Positions 17,544-25,947 of a DNA stretch of 45,264 nucleotides are shown here, in pieces. The translations under genes were made by a program, and so were the position numbers. The notes beneath the pieces are model-generated. The model saw only the letters and a list, made by a program, of their open reading frames with translations. It did not search any database and had not been told where the DNA came from. How positions within the stretch are numbered: the first letter of the stretch is position 1; each line of letters begins with the position of its first letter. The stretch covers positions 1 through 45,264 of the forward strand of contig JAJDEI010000128.1 in NCBI GenBank assembly GCA_029259845.1, read 5' to 3'. Source of the stretch: Planctomycetaceae bacterium. Its GTDB lineage: Bacteria; Planctomycetota; Planctomycetia; Planctomycetales; Planctomycetaceae.

Positions 17544-20500
17544 ATGGCGTACGATCCGCACCTCACTCCGATCTCGCCCGGCGATGAGCCGGCTTCTGCG
17601 CCGATCGTCATTCGTCCGGAGATGGAGCCGGATGGCGCGGATTTGGGTGACTTGGCGATTGAGGCACTGCCGTCCCCGGTCAACTACCGGATCTTGGTCA
17701 TTTCGGTCACCAGTGTTGTCGTCCTGGTCGGCGCGATCAATGCGATGCACGCCTACCAGGTCAATCGGATCGCGGACTCGTTCCGCGAGCTGGGTGATCA
17801 GGCGCGGGTGGCCGGTGACCCCAGCGCGGCCGTTGCCCACCTGAGGCGATATCTGGCGATTGCGCCCGATGACATCGAAGCGATCGAAGAGATGGCGTTT
17901 TCGATCGCAGAAATCGCCCAAACTCCTGCTGAGAAGTACCGGGCCACGCAACTGTTCGAACGCATCCTCCGCGATTCGCCGGATGCGGTGGCGGTCCGCC
18001 GGAAGCTCGCGGATTTGTACACGGAGCTCGCCCGCTTCCGCTTCACGTTTCATTCCGACGCGGTCGACCATCTGAACCGCCTGCTGCTAAGCGACCCGGC
18101 GAATGCGGAACTGCTGGCATTGCGGGCGATGAACCGGGAGATGTTGGGCCGGTACGAAGAGGCGCGTGTTGACTACGAAGCGGCCATCGAAGTGGCGCCG
18201 CGCGACCTTGAGACCTACGGGCGGCTCGTTCGTTTGCTGAGCGACCACCTCGCTCAGCCGCGCGAGGCCATTTCGCTGCTCAACGGCTTGGTGCAGCGGA
18301 ATCCCAGGAACGCGAATGCTTTTCTGGCACGCTCCCGGTTTCATTGGGAGCGCGGCCGGGTGCGAGAGTCGCGAATTGACGCGGAGCGTGCCTATCGGCT
18401 TGATCCCGGGAATCGCGACGTTCTGGTCTTTCTGGTCACGCTGATCGCCTATTCCGAATGGCCGTCGCAACCGGTCACTGCGGACGACCTCAAGTCCCGG
18501 CTGATCAGCGTCTCGCGACGTGAAGACGAAGACCGGGCCGCTGAGCTCGCCCTCGTCGATCTGGCCATGCTCGCCGGCGATTATGCGGACGCTGAGCGAA
18601 GGCTGCACGTCGTCCTGGAGGCGCGGCCCGATTGGGAGACAGCCAAGTGGTTGCTCGCCGATGTCATGAACCTGACGGGGCAGCCGGAAGCGGCGGAAAA
18701 GCTCGTCGAAGAGCTACGAACCGACTCGGGGAGCGAGTCGAATCTCTCGCGGTTTCTCAGGGCCCGGAACGCATCGAACCGCCGAGACTGGCCGGCTGCC
18801 GCCCTGTTGTTCCGTCGTGTGTTCGATAGTTCCCAGGCCCCCCCCTCCGTGCGAACTCCCGCCGGTCTTGGCCTCGCGGCCTGTTATCGGGAGATGGGAC
18901 AGTCTCTGCGCGAGCAGCAGGCGTGCCTCGATGTCCTGGAGATCAATCCGGAATCGTCGGAGGCGGTCTTTCAGTTGGCCGGGTCGTATGTGCGGCTCGA
19001 CAACCTTGAAGAAGCCCTCAGGCAGTTCCGGCGGCTGCCGGAGAGTCCGGAAGCGGCGCGGGCCGCTGCGCTCATTCTCATCGAACTGAACCGTCGCCGT
19101 CCTGACGCGGAGCAACGCTGGGACCGGGTCGACGCGGCTGTCGCGAGGGCTGCCAGCCTGCAACCGAAGCCGGTCGAGGCTTTGCTCTTGCGGGCCCAAC
19201 AGGCAATCGCCCGTCAGCGGCACGCGGAAGCCTCCAAAATCTTGAACGGGGCATTAAGAGCCTCCCCCATTGACGAGCGGCTCTGGATGCAACTGTTCGA
19301 GGCGGATCTTTCCCGGCGGGAGTGGGACGCGGCCGCGGCGACGTTGGAGCAAGCCGAAGCGGTCCTTGAACGGTCGGACGCCGTCCGGTCCGCGTGGATC
19401 AGGCTCGCGGCGGCCCGGCAGGATCGGGCCGCTCTGAGCGACCTTGCCGAGTCGGTCGCCGATTTTTCGCCGGACGATGACGAACAGCAAGCTGCCCGAA
19501 ATCGCGATCTGGCGATCGCGTGGCAACAATTGGGGGACGTTGGCAAGGCGCGAGAATGCTGGGAGGCCGTCAAGGAGCGCCGGCCGTATGATGTGGGCGT
19601 TCTGCAAGCATTGCTGGCGTTGGCATTGTTCGAGGCGGACGATGTGCGCGCCCAGGAACTTGTGCGAGAGATGCAGGAGATCGAGGGCACGTTCGGCGTG
19701 CGGTGGCGGATGGCGGAGGCGGAGCGGCTGATCGCTTTGGCGGAGCGGGGCCGGCGAGACTCGTTGAAGGAGGCCGATCGGATTCTCAAGAGGCTCGACG
19801 AGCAAACGCCGGCGTCGGTGGCCCTGTCCACCCGTCGCGGCGATGTCGCGCGCCTTCAGGGCGACGTCGAAGGAGCGCTTCAGCAGTACCTGGCTGCGAT
19901 TGAACTCGGCAAGCCGAGCCGGAACTGCGTTTTACAAACAGCCCGTCTCATGTTCCAACGGGGGCAATTCGCCGATGTCAGCCGGTTGATTCGCCGCTTT
20001 GAAAAATCCGATTGGCAGACGCTCGATCCCCGCCTGGCTCAGCTGGGGGCGTACGCATCGCTCCAGGAGAAAGAATTCCTGGAGGCCGTTCGCTTTGCCG
20101 GAACGAGTGCCGATCCGAATTCGACGAGCTTTCAGAATCAGATCTGGCTGGGGCAGTTTCAGCAGATCGCAGGGCAGCTCGAAGCGGCGGAAGCGTCGTT
20201 TCGCCGCGCGACGGAACTCGCCCCGGAGCAGCCGGCCGGTTGGATCGCATTGGTTTCCTTCCTGGCGGTTCAGGGCCGGCAGGACGAAGCGGACGCCGCA
20301 ATGGCAGAAGCGCAGTCCGCCGTCTCCTCCGACCTCACGGACTTCATGATGGCCCAATGCTGTGAGGCCTCGGATGACCATGAGCAGGCCGCCGCCTACT
20401 ATGAACGCACGGTCTCCGCGTGGACCGACGATCCGCGGCAACTCGAAGCCGCCGTGCGGTTTTTCATGCGGTCGGGCCGACGGGACAGGGCGACGGAGAT

Positions 20501-21929
20501 TTTGCGGCCACTGGCTGAAGCGGACGGGCCTGATTCCCAGCCGGTGCTCATGACCGCCCGCCGGCTGCTGGCGGCGATTCTGGCTGACTCGGACGAATAC
20601 GCGGACCATCGGGAAGCACTCGGCCTGTTGAACAGGAATCTCGCCGTCCCGGAGCAGAGTGACAGCCGGCAGGACCTTCTCCTGGAAGCCCGGCTACTCG
20701 CGGTCTCGCGGATTAATCGTGACCGTCGGGCCGCCCGGGCCCTGTTCCAAAAACTCGAAGACGACGGGCCGTTGCCCGTTGAGGACGTGAGGCGGTTGGC
20801 GGAACTCGATCGAAGACTCGGCGAACCGCAAATCGCGATCGACGTGGTGGCGGGACTTGTTGCGCGAACACACCGGAACCCGGAAATCCTGGCGTGGGCG
20901 ATTGATTTCGTGTTGAGCGCGGCACCGGCCGGATCGATGCCGGTGAGTGTCGAGCGATGGCTGGAGACGCTCGAGAACCTGCGGCCTGACGACTCGCCCC
21001 CCCGCGTCCTGCGGGCCCGATGGATGATCAGCCGGGGCCGCTCCCAGGAAGCGCTGGCCATGCTTCGATTTCTCAGCACGCAGCCGCCCTCCGACGAACT
21101 CGACAGTGACCTCTGGAAACAGCGCGCGCGTCTTGCACTGGCGACCGACCGCATCGCCCAGCACCTCGACCGAAACGGACAACTCGCCGCCGCCGAAGAC
21201 TTCGCCGCGCTGGCGGAAGACCTGTATCGGCAGGCGCCCGCCGGCCCGGATGCGTCCCTGTTGCTCGTCCGCTTTCTGATGCGTCGCTGGCGGGTCGGGG
21301 AGGCCGTGAAAATCTGCGAGGAGTTGCGAGGCACTCTTGAGGACGACCGGCTCGCTCAAACGTACGTCAGCCTGCTGCGGACACGCCAGGTGGCCTCCGA
21401 ACAGTCCTCAGAGATTCGCGGATGGCTGGACAGCCGCAGCGAAGCCGATCGCGGTTCTGCGATCCTGGCGCTGTGCAGCGCCCACGCGGCAGCTCTGGAT
21501 GGTGACTACGAGACCGCGCTGCGGCTGCATCGGCGGGTGATCGAAATCGACCCGAATCAGATCGAAGCTCTCAACGAACTCGCGTTCCTGCTGGCCCTGC
21601 AGGGCGATCCTTCAGAAGAGGCGCTGGAACTGATCGGCCGGGCCATCGAGCAGGCGGGCCCGATGGGCGTGCTGCTGGACACACGCGCAGTCGTTGAGCT
21701 CGCCAACCAACAGCCCGCAGATGCTGAGCAAACCGCGCAGGCGGCGACCGCCGAATCTCCCGCGGCGGACTTCTACTTTCATCTGGCGCAGGCTCAACTC
21801 GCTCTCGGCAAACGGGATCAGGCGAGGAAATCACTCCGCACCGCGTTCAAGCATGGGCTGCTCGTCAACACCCTGCATCCGCTTGAGCGGCCCGCCCATG
21901 AGAACCTGCAATTGGAGCTCGAACCGTGA
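17544..21929 (+). CDS. Giant membrane-anchored TPR-repeat protein
   Basis: A 1461-aa protein. A short cytoplasmic tail precedes a single membrane segment near residues 50-72 (ILVISVTSVVVLVGAINAMH), so most of it probably faces the periplasm or paryphoplasm. The rest is a long series of helical tetratricopeptide-type repeats, for example AVAHLRRYLAIAPDDIEAIE near residue 95, RYEEARVDYEAAIEVAPRDL near 205 and YETALRLHRRVIEIDPNQIE near 1320. No catalytic motif is visible. TPR superhelices are scaffolds for protein complexes and are common in export or polysaccharide assembly machines. The stop codon overlaps a GTG in frame with the downstream beta-helix lipoprotein gene, so the two are translated from one mRNA and are probably functionally linked. 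A GGGGAAG lies upstream of the ATG. The specific role is unknown. Confidence 0.88.
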   Translation: MAYDPHLTPISPGDEPASAPIVIRPEMEPDGADLGDLAIEALPSPVNYRILVISVTSVVVLVGAINAMHAYQVNRIADSFRELGDQARVAGDPSAAVAHLRRYLAIAPDDIEAIEEMAFSIAEIAQTPAEKYRATQLFERILRDSPDAVAVRRKLADLYTELARFRFTFHSDAVDHLNRLLLSDPANAELLALRAMNREMLGRYEEARVDYEAAIEVAPRDLETYGRLVRLLSDHLAQPREAISLLNGLVQRNPRNANAFLARSRFHWERGRVRESRIDAERAYRLDPGNRDVLVFLVTLIAYSEWPSQPVTADDLKSRLISVSRREDEDRAAELALVDLAMLAGDYADAERRLHVVLEARPDWETAKWLLADVMNLTGQPEAAEKLVEELRTDSGSESNLSRFLRARNASNRRDWPAAALLFRRVFDSSQAPPSVRTPAGLGLAACYREMGQSLREQQACLDVLEINPESSEAVFQLAGSYVRLDNLEEALRQFRRLPESPEAARAAALILIELNRRRPDAEQRWDRVDAAVARAASLQPKPVEALLLRAQQAIARQRHAEASKILNGALRASPIDERLWMQLFEADLSRREWDAAAATLEQAEAVLERSDAVRSAWIRLAAARQDRAALSDLAESVADFSPDDDEQQAARNRDLAIAWQQLGDVGKARECWEAVKERRPYDVGVLQALLALALFEADDVRAQELVREMQEIEGTFGVRWRMAEAERLIALAERGRRDSLKEADRILKRLDEQTPASVALSTRRGDVARLQGDVEGALQQYLAAIELGKPSRNCVLQTARLMFQRGQFADVSRLIRRFEKSDWQTLDPRLAQLGAYASLQEKEFLEAVRFAGTSADPNSTSFQNQIWLGQFQQIAGQLEAAEASFRRATELAPEQPAGWIALVSFLAVQGRQDEADAAMAEAQSAVSSDLTDFMMAQCCEASDDHEQAAAYYERTVSAWTDDPRQLEAAVRFFMRSGRRDRATEILRPLAEADGPDSQPVLMTARRLLAAILADSDEYADHREALGLLNRNLAVPEQSDSRQDLLLEARLLAVSRINRDRRAARALFQKLEDDGPLPVEDVRRLAELDRRLGEPQIAIDVVAGLVARTHRNPEILAWAIDFVLSAAPAGSMPVSVERWLETLENLRPDDSPPRVLRARWMISRGRSQEALAMLRFLSTQPPSDELDSDLWKQRARLALATDRIAQHLDRNGQLAAAEDFAALAEDLYRQAPAGPDASLLLVRFLMRRWRVGEAVKICEELRGTLEDDRLAQTYVSLLRTRQVASEQSSEIRGWLDSRSEADRGSAILALCSAHAAALDGDYETALRLHRRVIEIDPNQIEALNELAFLLALQGDPSEEALELIGRAIEQAGPMGVLLDTRAVVELANQQPADAEQTAQAATAESPAADFYFHLAQAQLALGKRDQARKSLRTAFKHGLLVNTLHPLERPAHENLQLELEP

Positions 21930-21933
21930 CTGG

Positions 21934-21949
21934 GCGGAGGACATTCGTG
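21934..21949 (+). promoter_or_regulatory. Shine-Dalgarno deciding a GTG start
   Basis: GGCGGAGG at 21933-21940 lies 6 nt before a GTG at 21947. An earlier in-frame GTG at 21926 overlaps the TPR stop codon but has no ribosome site. Starting at 21947 gives the compact signal MRSPDWRFALVLVFALLPAGC. Confidence 0.65.
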
Positions 21950-23425
21950 AGAAGCCCTGATTGGCGTTTCGCACTCGTGCTTGTATTCGCCCTGTTGCCG
22001 GCGGGGTGTTCAGAGTCAGGAAGAGGAGATGAGCCCGGCTCGCGACCGACGGGCGGACGAGTCTCACCGGATTCTGGAGCCGGCGGCATCCGGCCTGTCG
22101 GGCAATCGTCTGATGAGCAGTCGCCCGATCAGCTGCCTTCACCTTTGCCGGGAGTGTGGTCGCCCGTGGTCGGTCGTTCACCCCGGCCGTTCTGGCGAAA
22201 AGGGGAGGGGCCGACGTATGCACCGGCATGGTCCACGAATCGACGCAACGTCACCCACGAAGTTGCTCAGGGGGCGGCCGAGACATCGCGGGACGCGGGG
22301 CTTCGCCTGTATGCAGCCCTGCAGCAGTTGTCCGCAGGCGACCATCTCATCATCCGCGCGGGAACCTACAACGTAGATCGCTGGCTGAGAATTCGTGCCC
22401 GGGGGACGGAGCATAAACCCATCTTCATCCGGGGCGCACCCGGCGAGACGGTCATCATCACCCGCCCCGATGCCGAGAAGAACGTCATCGACATCGATGA
22501 GTCGCAATACCTCGTGCTGGAGTCTTTGCAGATTCGCGGCGGCAGCAACGGCATCAAGTTTTACTCCGCCGAGCATGTCATGCTCTCGGGGTTGAACGTC
22601 ACCGATACCGATGGCGCTGCGATCACCGCTAACGCCGAGAACACGTCGTATCTCACCATTGTCGACTGCGACATCTCCCGCACCGGCGGGCACGGAGAGG
22701 CGATCTATCTGGGTTCCCATGACGGATCGAAAATCACGCACCACACCGCAATCGTCGGCAACTCCATCCACGATCTGGTCGGCGACCATGTGACCCAGGG
22801 GGACGGTATCGAGATCAAACAGGGTTCGTACAGTGTCTGGATCAAATACAACGTCATCCGCAACACCAACTATCCCGGCATCGTGGTCTACGGCACGGGC
22901 CGGGCTTCGAGTGAGCGAAACGTCATCGAAGCCAACGTCATCATCGACTCACACGACTACGCACTCCAGGCATCCGCCGATGTGGTCATTCGCAATAATC
23001 TGGTTGTCAACACGTTGGGGAAAGGCCGCGCGTTTCTCAGCAAACCGGAAGAGGCAGCGACGCCCGCGCGGCTGCTCGTCGTCAACAACACGTTCCTCGC
23101 AAAAGGACGAGCCGTGACCTGCCGCGGCTGGGACCGCGCACCGGCTGAGGGAATCGTGTTCGCGAACAACGCCGTCTACTCGGCCAGTGGATCATTCGTG
23201 TCCGGGTCGCTGGGGAAAGCCACGACCGCCGGAAACATCAATCTCGACGACCTGAGCAATTTCGCCGACGTCGATTTTGGCCGCCGCCGTTTTCTCGCCG
23301 TGCCGAAAACGAGTTCGCAGCTGCATGGAGTGGCGAACATCCCCTTCGCTCCCCGTGGGGACCTGAACGGCTCACCGCGCCGAAAAGAACAGCCCGACGT
23401 CGGAGCCCTGCTCGCCGCGCCATGA
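21947..23425 (+). CDS. Right-handed parallel beta-helix lipoprotein
   Basis: A 492-aa exported protein. It starts with a lipoprotein signal whose lipobox is LPAGC (cysteine near residue 21), then a Ser/Gly/Pro-rich linker to about residue 70. From about residue 125 on, the sequence shows the regular ladder of a pectate-lyase-like right-handed beta-helix: GDHLIIRAGTYNVDRWLRIR, YLVLESLQIRGGSNGIKFYS, VMLSGLNVTDTDGAAITANA, YLTIVDCDISRTGGHGEAIY, NVIEANVIIDSHDYALQASA. Conserved polar residues such as GDGIEIKQGS could line an active groove, suggesting a polysaccharide lyase or epimerase, but no known catalytic triad could be assigned. It directly follows the TPR scaffold gene and is translationally close to it (17 nt between stop and GTG), so both may belong to a surface-glycan system. 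Confidence 0.85.
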   Translation: MRSPDWRFALVLVFALLPAGCSESGRGDEPGSRPTGGRVSPDSGAGGIRPVGQSSDEQSPDQLPSPLPGVWSPVVGRSPRPFWRKGEGPTYAPAWSTNRRNVTHEVAQGAAETSRDAGLRLYAALQQLSAGDHLIIRAGTYNVDRWLRIRARGTEHKPIFIRGAPGETVIITRPDAEKNVIDIDESQYLVLESLQIRGGSNGIKFYSAEHVMLSGLNVTDTDGAAITANAENTSYLTIVDCDISRTGGHGEAIYLGSHDGSKITHHTAIVGNSIHDLVGDHVTQGDGIEIKQGSYSVWIKYNVIRNTNYPGIVVYGTGRASSERNVIEANVIIDSHDYALQASADVVIRNNLVVNTLGKGRAFLSKPEEAATPARLLVVNNTFLAKGRAVTCRGWDRAPAEGIVFANNAVYSASGSFVSGSLGKATTAGNINLDDLSNFADVDFGRRRFLAVPKTSSQLHGVANIPFAPRGDLNGSPRRKEQPDVGALLAAP

Positions 23426-23768
23426 GCGCGCTTCCGGAATCAGAGCCGCACCCGTCAGGAAGCGGCCCATCACACGCATTCGCCGCTGCCTAACGAATCA
23501 GAGCCCGAAGTATCAGCGCCGGGACCCCGGCCTTCAATGTGCGGGACCGTTGGACGGGTGGCCCAGCCGTGCCGGCTGGGCCACCCTGCATCACGTGCGC
23601 CCAACTGCGGGCCGCCGACGCTTCCATGCACCTCCTTGCCACCAAACAGCGCCCGACGGGGCCTTCCTCGCAACGAAAGTCTCGCCGGACAAGGCGTTCG
23701 GTGATAAACTGGTGAGATCACGTTTCGCAACGTGGCGACGGTGTTCAGGTTCCCTTGAGGATGCGGCC
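23426..23768. other. Intergenic region carrying a palindromic repeat
   Basis: The 343 bases between the beta-helix lipoprotein and the second DUF1501 gene contain the long hairpin at 23556-23586 (listed separately). The DUF1501 frame stays open back to 23550 through this hairpin, which is not evidence for an earlier start. TGAGGATGCGGCC just before 23769 contains a GAGG ribosome site. Confidence 0.45.
23556..23586. repeat. 14-bp palindromic hairpin, CCCAGCCG-TGC family
   Basis: GGGTGGCCCAGCCG and CGGCTGGGCCACCC form a perfect 14-bp stem with loop TGC. The core CCCAGCCG-TGC-CGGCTGGG recurs exactly at 35792-35810, and its left half recurs at 45113-45120. It has no T-tract, so it is a dispersed element, not a simple terminator. 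Confidence 0.85.
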
Positions 23769-25160
23769 ATGGCCTCGGTGACAGATCAGTCTCACAACGC
23801 GGAACATCAGGCGCTCTCCGCAGGAGCGTTGGGAAGTGCCGGTGGCCGCGACCTCATTCGCGTCGGATCGCGACGTTGGTTCTTGCAGACAGGACTGGCC
23901 GGTCTGGGAGGACTCACGCTGCCCCAACTGCTGCACGCTCGCGAACAGTCCGACGCCGCTGCCGGCAGGGACCGCAAGGCGGTCATTCTGTTCTGGTTGT
24001 CCGGCGGACCAAGCCAACTCGACATGTGGGACCCCAAACCGGAAGCGCCGGCTGAGGTGCGCGGTCCGTTCTCGTCGATCAGCACGGCGCTTCCCGGCGT
24101 CCGGTTCTCCGAACATCTGCCGCTGCAGGCGTCGATTGCCGACAAGCTGTCGATCCTCCGCGCGGTTGATTGCTCCGCCAGCAATCACACGCCTATCACG
24201 ATGCAGGCGGGCAACCCGCTCGCCCGCCGCACCAACGACGGACGCGACGGCGCCGGCTATCCGTCGATGGGCTCGATCACCGCCAAATTCCGTGGGGCAA
24301 ACGACCCCGAACTGCCCGCCTTCGTCGGTCTGGCCAAATCCTGGGCGTCCGACGTTTACGGGGCCGGGCAGATGGGCTCGCAGTACGAGCCGGTCAAGGG
24401 GCTTGAGCTGTCGGGCAAGTTTAATTTGCCCAAGGGCGTCGAAGTGCCGCGGCTTGGCGACCGAAACAATCTGCGTCAGCAATTGGACCGGCTGCGGCGG
24501 GGGCTCGACCAGCATCAGACGCTCGATAAGGTCGACCGCTTCACGCAGCAGGCGTACGACATGGTGCTTTCCGGCCGCGTGCAACAGGCGTTCAACCTCG
24601 ATGACGAATCCGACGCCACCCGCGACGCTTACGGACGGATTAGCGTGGGCGAAAAGGCGCTGCTGGCCCGCAGGCTCGTCGAGTCCGGCGTGACTTTCGT
24701 GCTGGTCAGCGGGGCGTGGGGCTACTTCGATCATCACGGTGACGACGTCCGCTGGGGCGGGATCGAAAAGGGACTCAAACCACTCCTGCCCCGCGTCGAC
24801 CGGGCGCTGTACGCCCTGGTGAACGACCTCGAACAGCGCGGACTCCTGGACGACACATTCGTGATCATGATGGGTGAGTTCGGCCGCGCGCCGGTCATCA
24901 ACGTGAAAGCGGGCCGGGACCATTGGACCAATGTGATGTCGATGGTCGTCGCTGGCGGCGGCATGCCGACCGGTCAGGTCATCGGCAGCAGCGACTCCCG
25001 AGGCCGTTCGATCAAGAGCGGCCTCGTCCGCCCCCAGGACCTCGCCGCCACCACCTTCCGCCACCTCGGCATCGACCTTGGCACCCACTGGACCAACCCC
25101 CGCGGCCGCCCCACTGCCATCGTCCCCGAAGGCGGCCGCCCCATCCCCGAACTGGTGTGA
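23769..25160 (+). CDS. DUF1501 family Tat-exported protein (second copy)
   Basis: A 463-aa DUF1501 protein. ATG 23769 is used because a GAGG ribosome site precedes it and the product then has a twin-arginine signal (GSRRWFLQTGLAGLGGLTLP, about residues 35-54). The open frame back to 23550 crosses a hairpin repeat and is not coding-like. Family signatures are VILFWLSGGPSQLDMWDPKP near residue 76 and GEFGRAPVINVKAGRDHWTN near residue 367. It is clearly paralogous to the 258-1703 product but has diverged, with a shorter middle section. No DUF1549/DUF1553 partner gene flanks it. Export is probably to the periplasm; enzyme activity is unproven for the family. Confidence 0.9.
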   Translation: MASVTDQSHNAEHQALSAGALGSAGGRDLIRVGSRRWFLQTGLAGLGGLTLPQLLHAREQSDAAAGRDRKAVILFWLSGGPSQLDMWDPKPEAPAEVRGPFSSISTALPGVRFSEHLPLQASIADKLSILRAVDCSASNHTPITMQAGNPLARRTNDGRDGAGYPSMGSITAKFRGANDPELPAFVGLAKSWASDVYGAGQMGSQYEPVKGLELSGKFNLPKGVEVPRLGDRNNLRQQLDRLRRGLDQHQTLDKVDRFTQQAYDMVLSGRVQQAFNLDDESDATRDAYGRISVGEKALLARRLVESGVTFVLVSGAWGYFDHHGDDVRWGGIEKGLKPLLPRVDRALYALVNDLEQRGLLDDTFVIMMGEFGRAPVINVKAGRDHWTNVMSMVVAGGGMPTGQVIGSSDSRGRSIKSGLVRPQDLAATTFRHLGIDLGTHWTNPRGRPTAIVPEGGRPIPELV

Positions 25161-25173
25161 CCACAAACCAACA

Positions 25174-25196
25174 GAGTCCCGAGCGTCAGCGACAGG
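25174..25196 (+). repeat. Dispersed 23-bp repeat, copy 1
   Basis: GAGTCCCGAGCGTCAGCGAC plus AGG; the same sequence with two transitions occurs at 35634-35656. Both copies lie within a few tens of bases of a gene end or start, next to other repeats. Confidence 0.65.
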
Positions 25197-25297
25197 TCCT
25201 CAGCAAACGGCTGACCCGGCGAAACTATGAAGGAAGCCTCCGTTGATTGGAGTGTGAAAGGTTGTTTCAAGCCCCGTTTCACCGATCTCGGGAGGCA

Positions 25298-25480
25298 ATC
25301 ATTTTCTACGCCGGATTGGACATTCCCACAACGCACATCACCCGGTGCGTGCTCGATGACAACGGAAAGGTTCACCAGCGACGGACCGTGCCCAGCGGCG
25401 AACAGTTGACCGCCCGGCTGCGGCGGCTGCCGCGGTTTCGGCCCGGTCGTTTTTCTGCTTGGGCCGGAAGATGCTGAACG
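25298..25480 (+). pseudogene. Remnant of an IS110-family transposase (N-terminus only)
   Basis: The frame reads IIFYAGLDIPTTHITRCVLD followed by DNGKVHQRRTVPSGEQL. This matches the start of IS110-type DEDD transposases, where the first catalytic Asp lies in a (Y/V)-x-GLD motif and is followed by DxxGKV. After about 46 residues similarity is lost and the frame stops at 25477. A normal IS110 transposase has 300-400 residues, so more than 80 percent is gone. No intact start codon or ribosome site precedes it. It is a decayed insertion fragment. Confidence 0.65.
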
Positions 25481-25583
25481 GACGCCTGGAAAACCCCGCA
25501 TTCGTCTCACCTTCGCCCTTGACAGAGGCTTCCGCATGGACGCTCACGCTCCGAGGGTGCGATTTCTTCTACCGCGCGGCCAA

Positions 25584-25676
25584 ACACCCGGTGTCTCGAA
25601 TCCGCAAGGATGCGAATCGCCGCATTCTGGCGGCTCATGTCCTCAACGTTTCCCAATCACATGAGACACCGGGTGT
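25584..25676. repeat. 14-bp inverted repeat pair
   Basis: ACACCCGGTGTCTC (25584-25597) and its exact complement GAGACACCGGGTGT (25663-25676) flank 65 nt. Each arm is itself nearly palindromic (ACACCCGGTGT). The pair sits just after the IS110-like remnant and could be the ends of a tiny non-autonomous element. Confidence 0.65.
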
Positions 25677-25731
25677 CTTCCCCGAAAAACTGTAACTGTT
25701 TCGCCGAATGAAAGAGTCCGCCCTCAACCTC

Positions 25732-25834
25732 GTTCCCAAACTTCGTTTGGGAACGCACTTCCGCGAAACTCTGTTTCGCGAGCGGCAAAGCAGAGCTTTG
25801 CCGGACGTGTGTTCCCCAGCCGGAGCTTGGGAAC
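25732..25834. repeat. Four-hairpin dispersed-type repeat
   Basis: Four hairpins stand in a row: GTTCCCAAAC-TTC-GTTTGGGAAC (25732-25754), CGCGAAAC-TCT-GTTTCGCG (25762-25780), GGCAAAGC-AGA-GCTTTGCC (25784-25802) and GTTCCCCAGC-CGGA-GCTTGGGAAC (25811-25834, one mismatch). Arms of the first and last hairpins can also pair with each other. From memory, short proteins resembling the translation (NLVPKLRLGTHFRE) are often annotated in planctomycete genomes, which suggests a widely spread repeat. Confidence 0.8.
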
Positions 25835-25947
25835 AAGTGCTGTCCTTCGTACTTCAGACGGCTAAAGTGTTACGGAAAACTTACAACCTCTCCGGGCCCT
25901 GAGTCGGGGTGAGCGTTGCCTGTGGGTGGGCGAGTTGGCGGCGCGGG

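Larger units (their letters stand above)
25161..25947. other. Repeat- and mobile-element-rich intergenic region
   Basis: This 787-bp gap contains, in order, a dispersed 23-bp repeat (25174-25196), an IS110-type transposase remnant (about 25298-25480), a 14-bp inverted repeat pair (25584-25676) and a four-hairpin repeat (25732-25834). The short open frames here are by-products of these elements. It behaves like an accumulation site for mobile and repetitive DNA. Confidence 0.6.

Noticed and set aside
17248-17844. 198-codon plus-strand frame ahead of the TPR gene
   Set aside because: It overlaps the TPR gene start in another frame and its second half is Arg/Ser-rich; no domain recognised.
23745-25166. 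473-codon minus-strand open frame
   Set aside because: Antisense to the second DUF1501 gene, whose Tat signal and GRDHW motif fix the coding strand.
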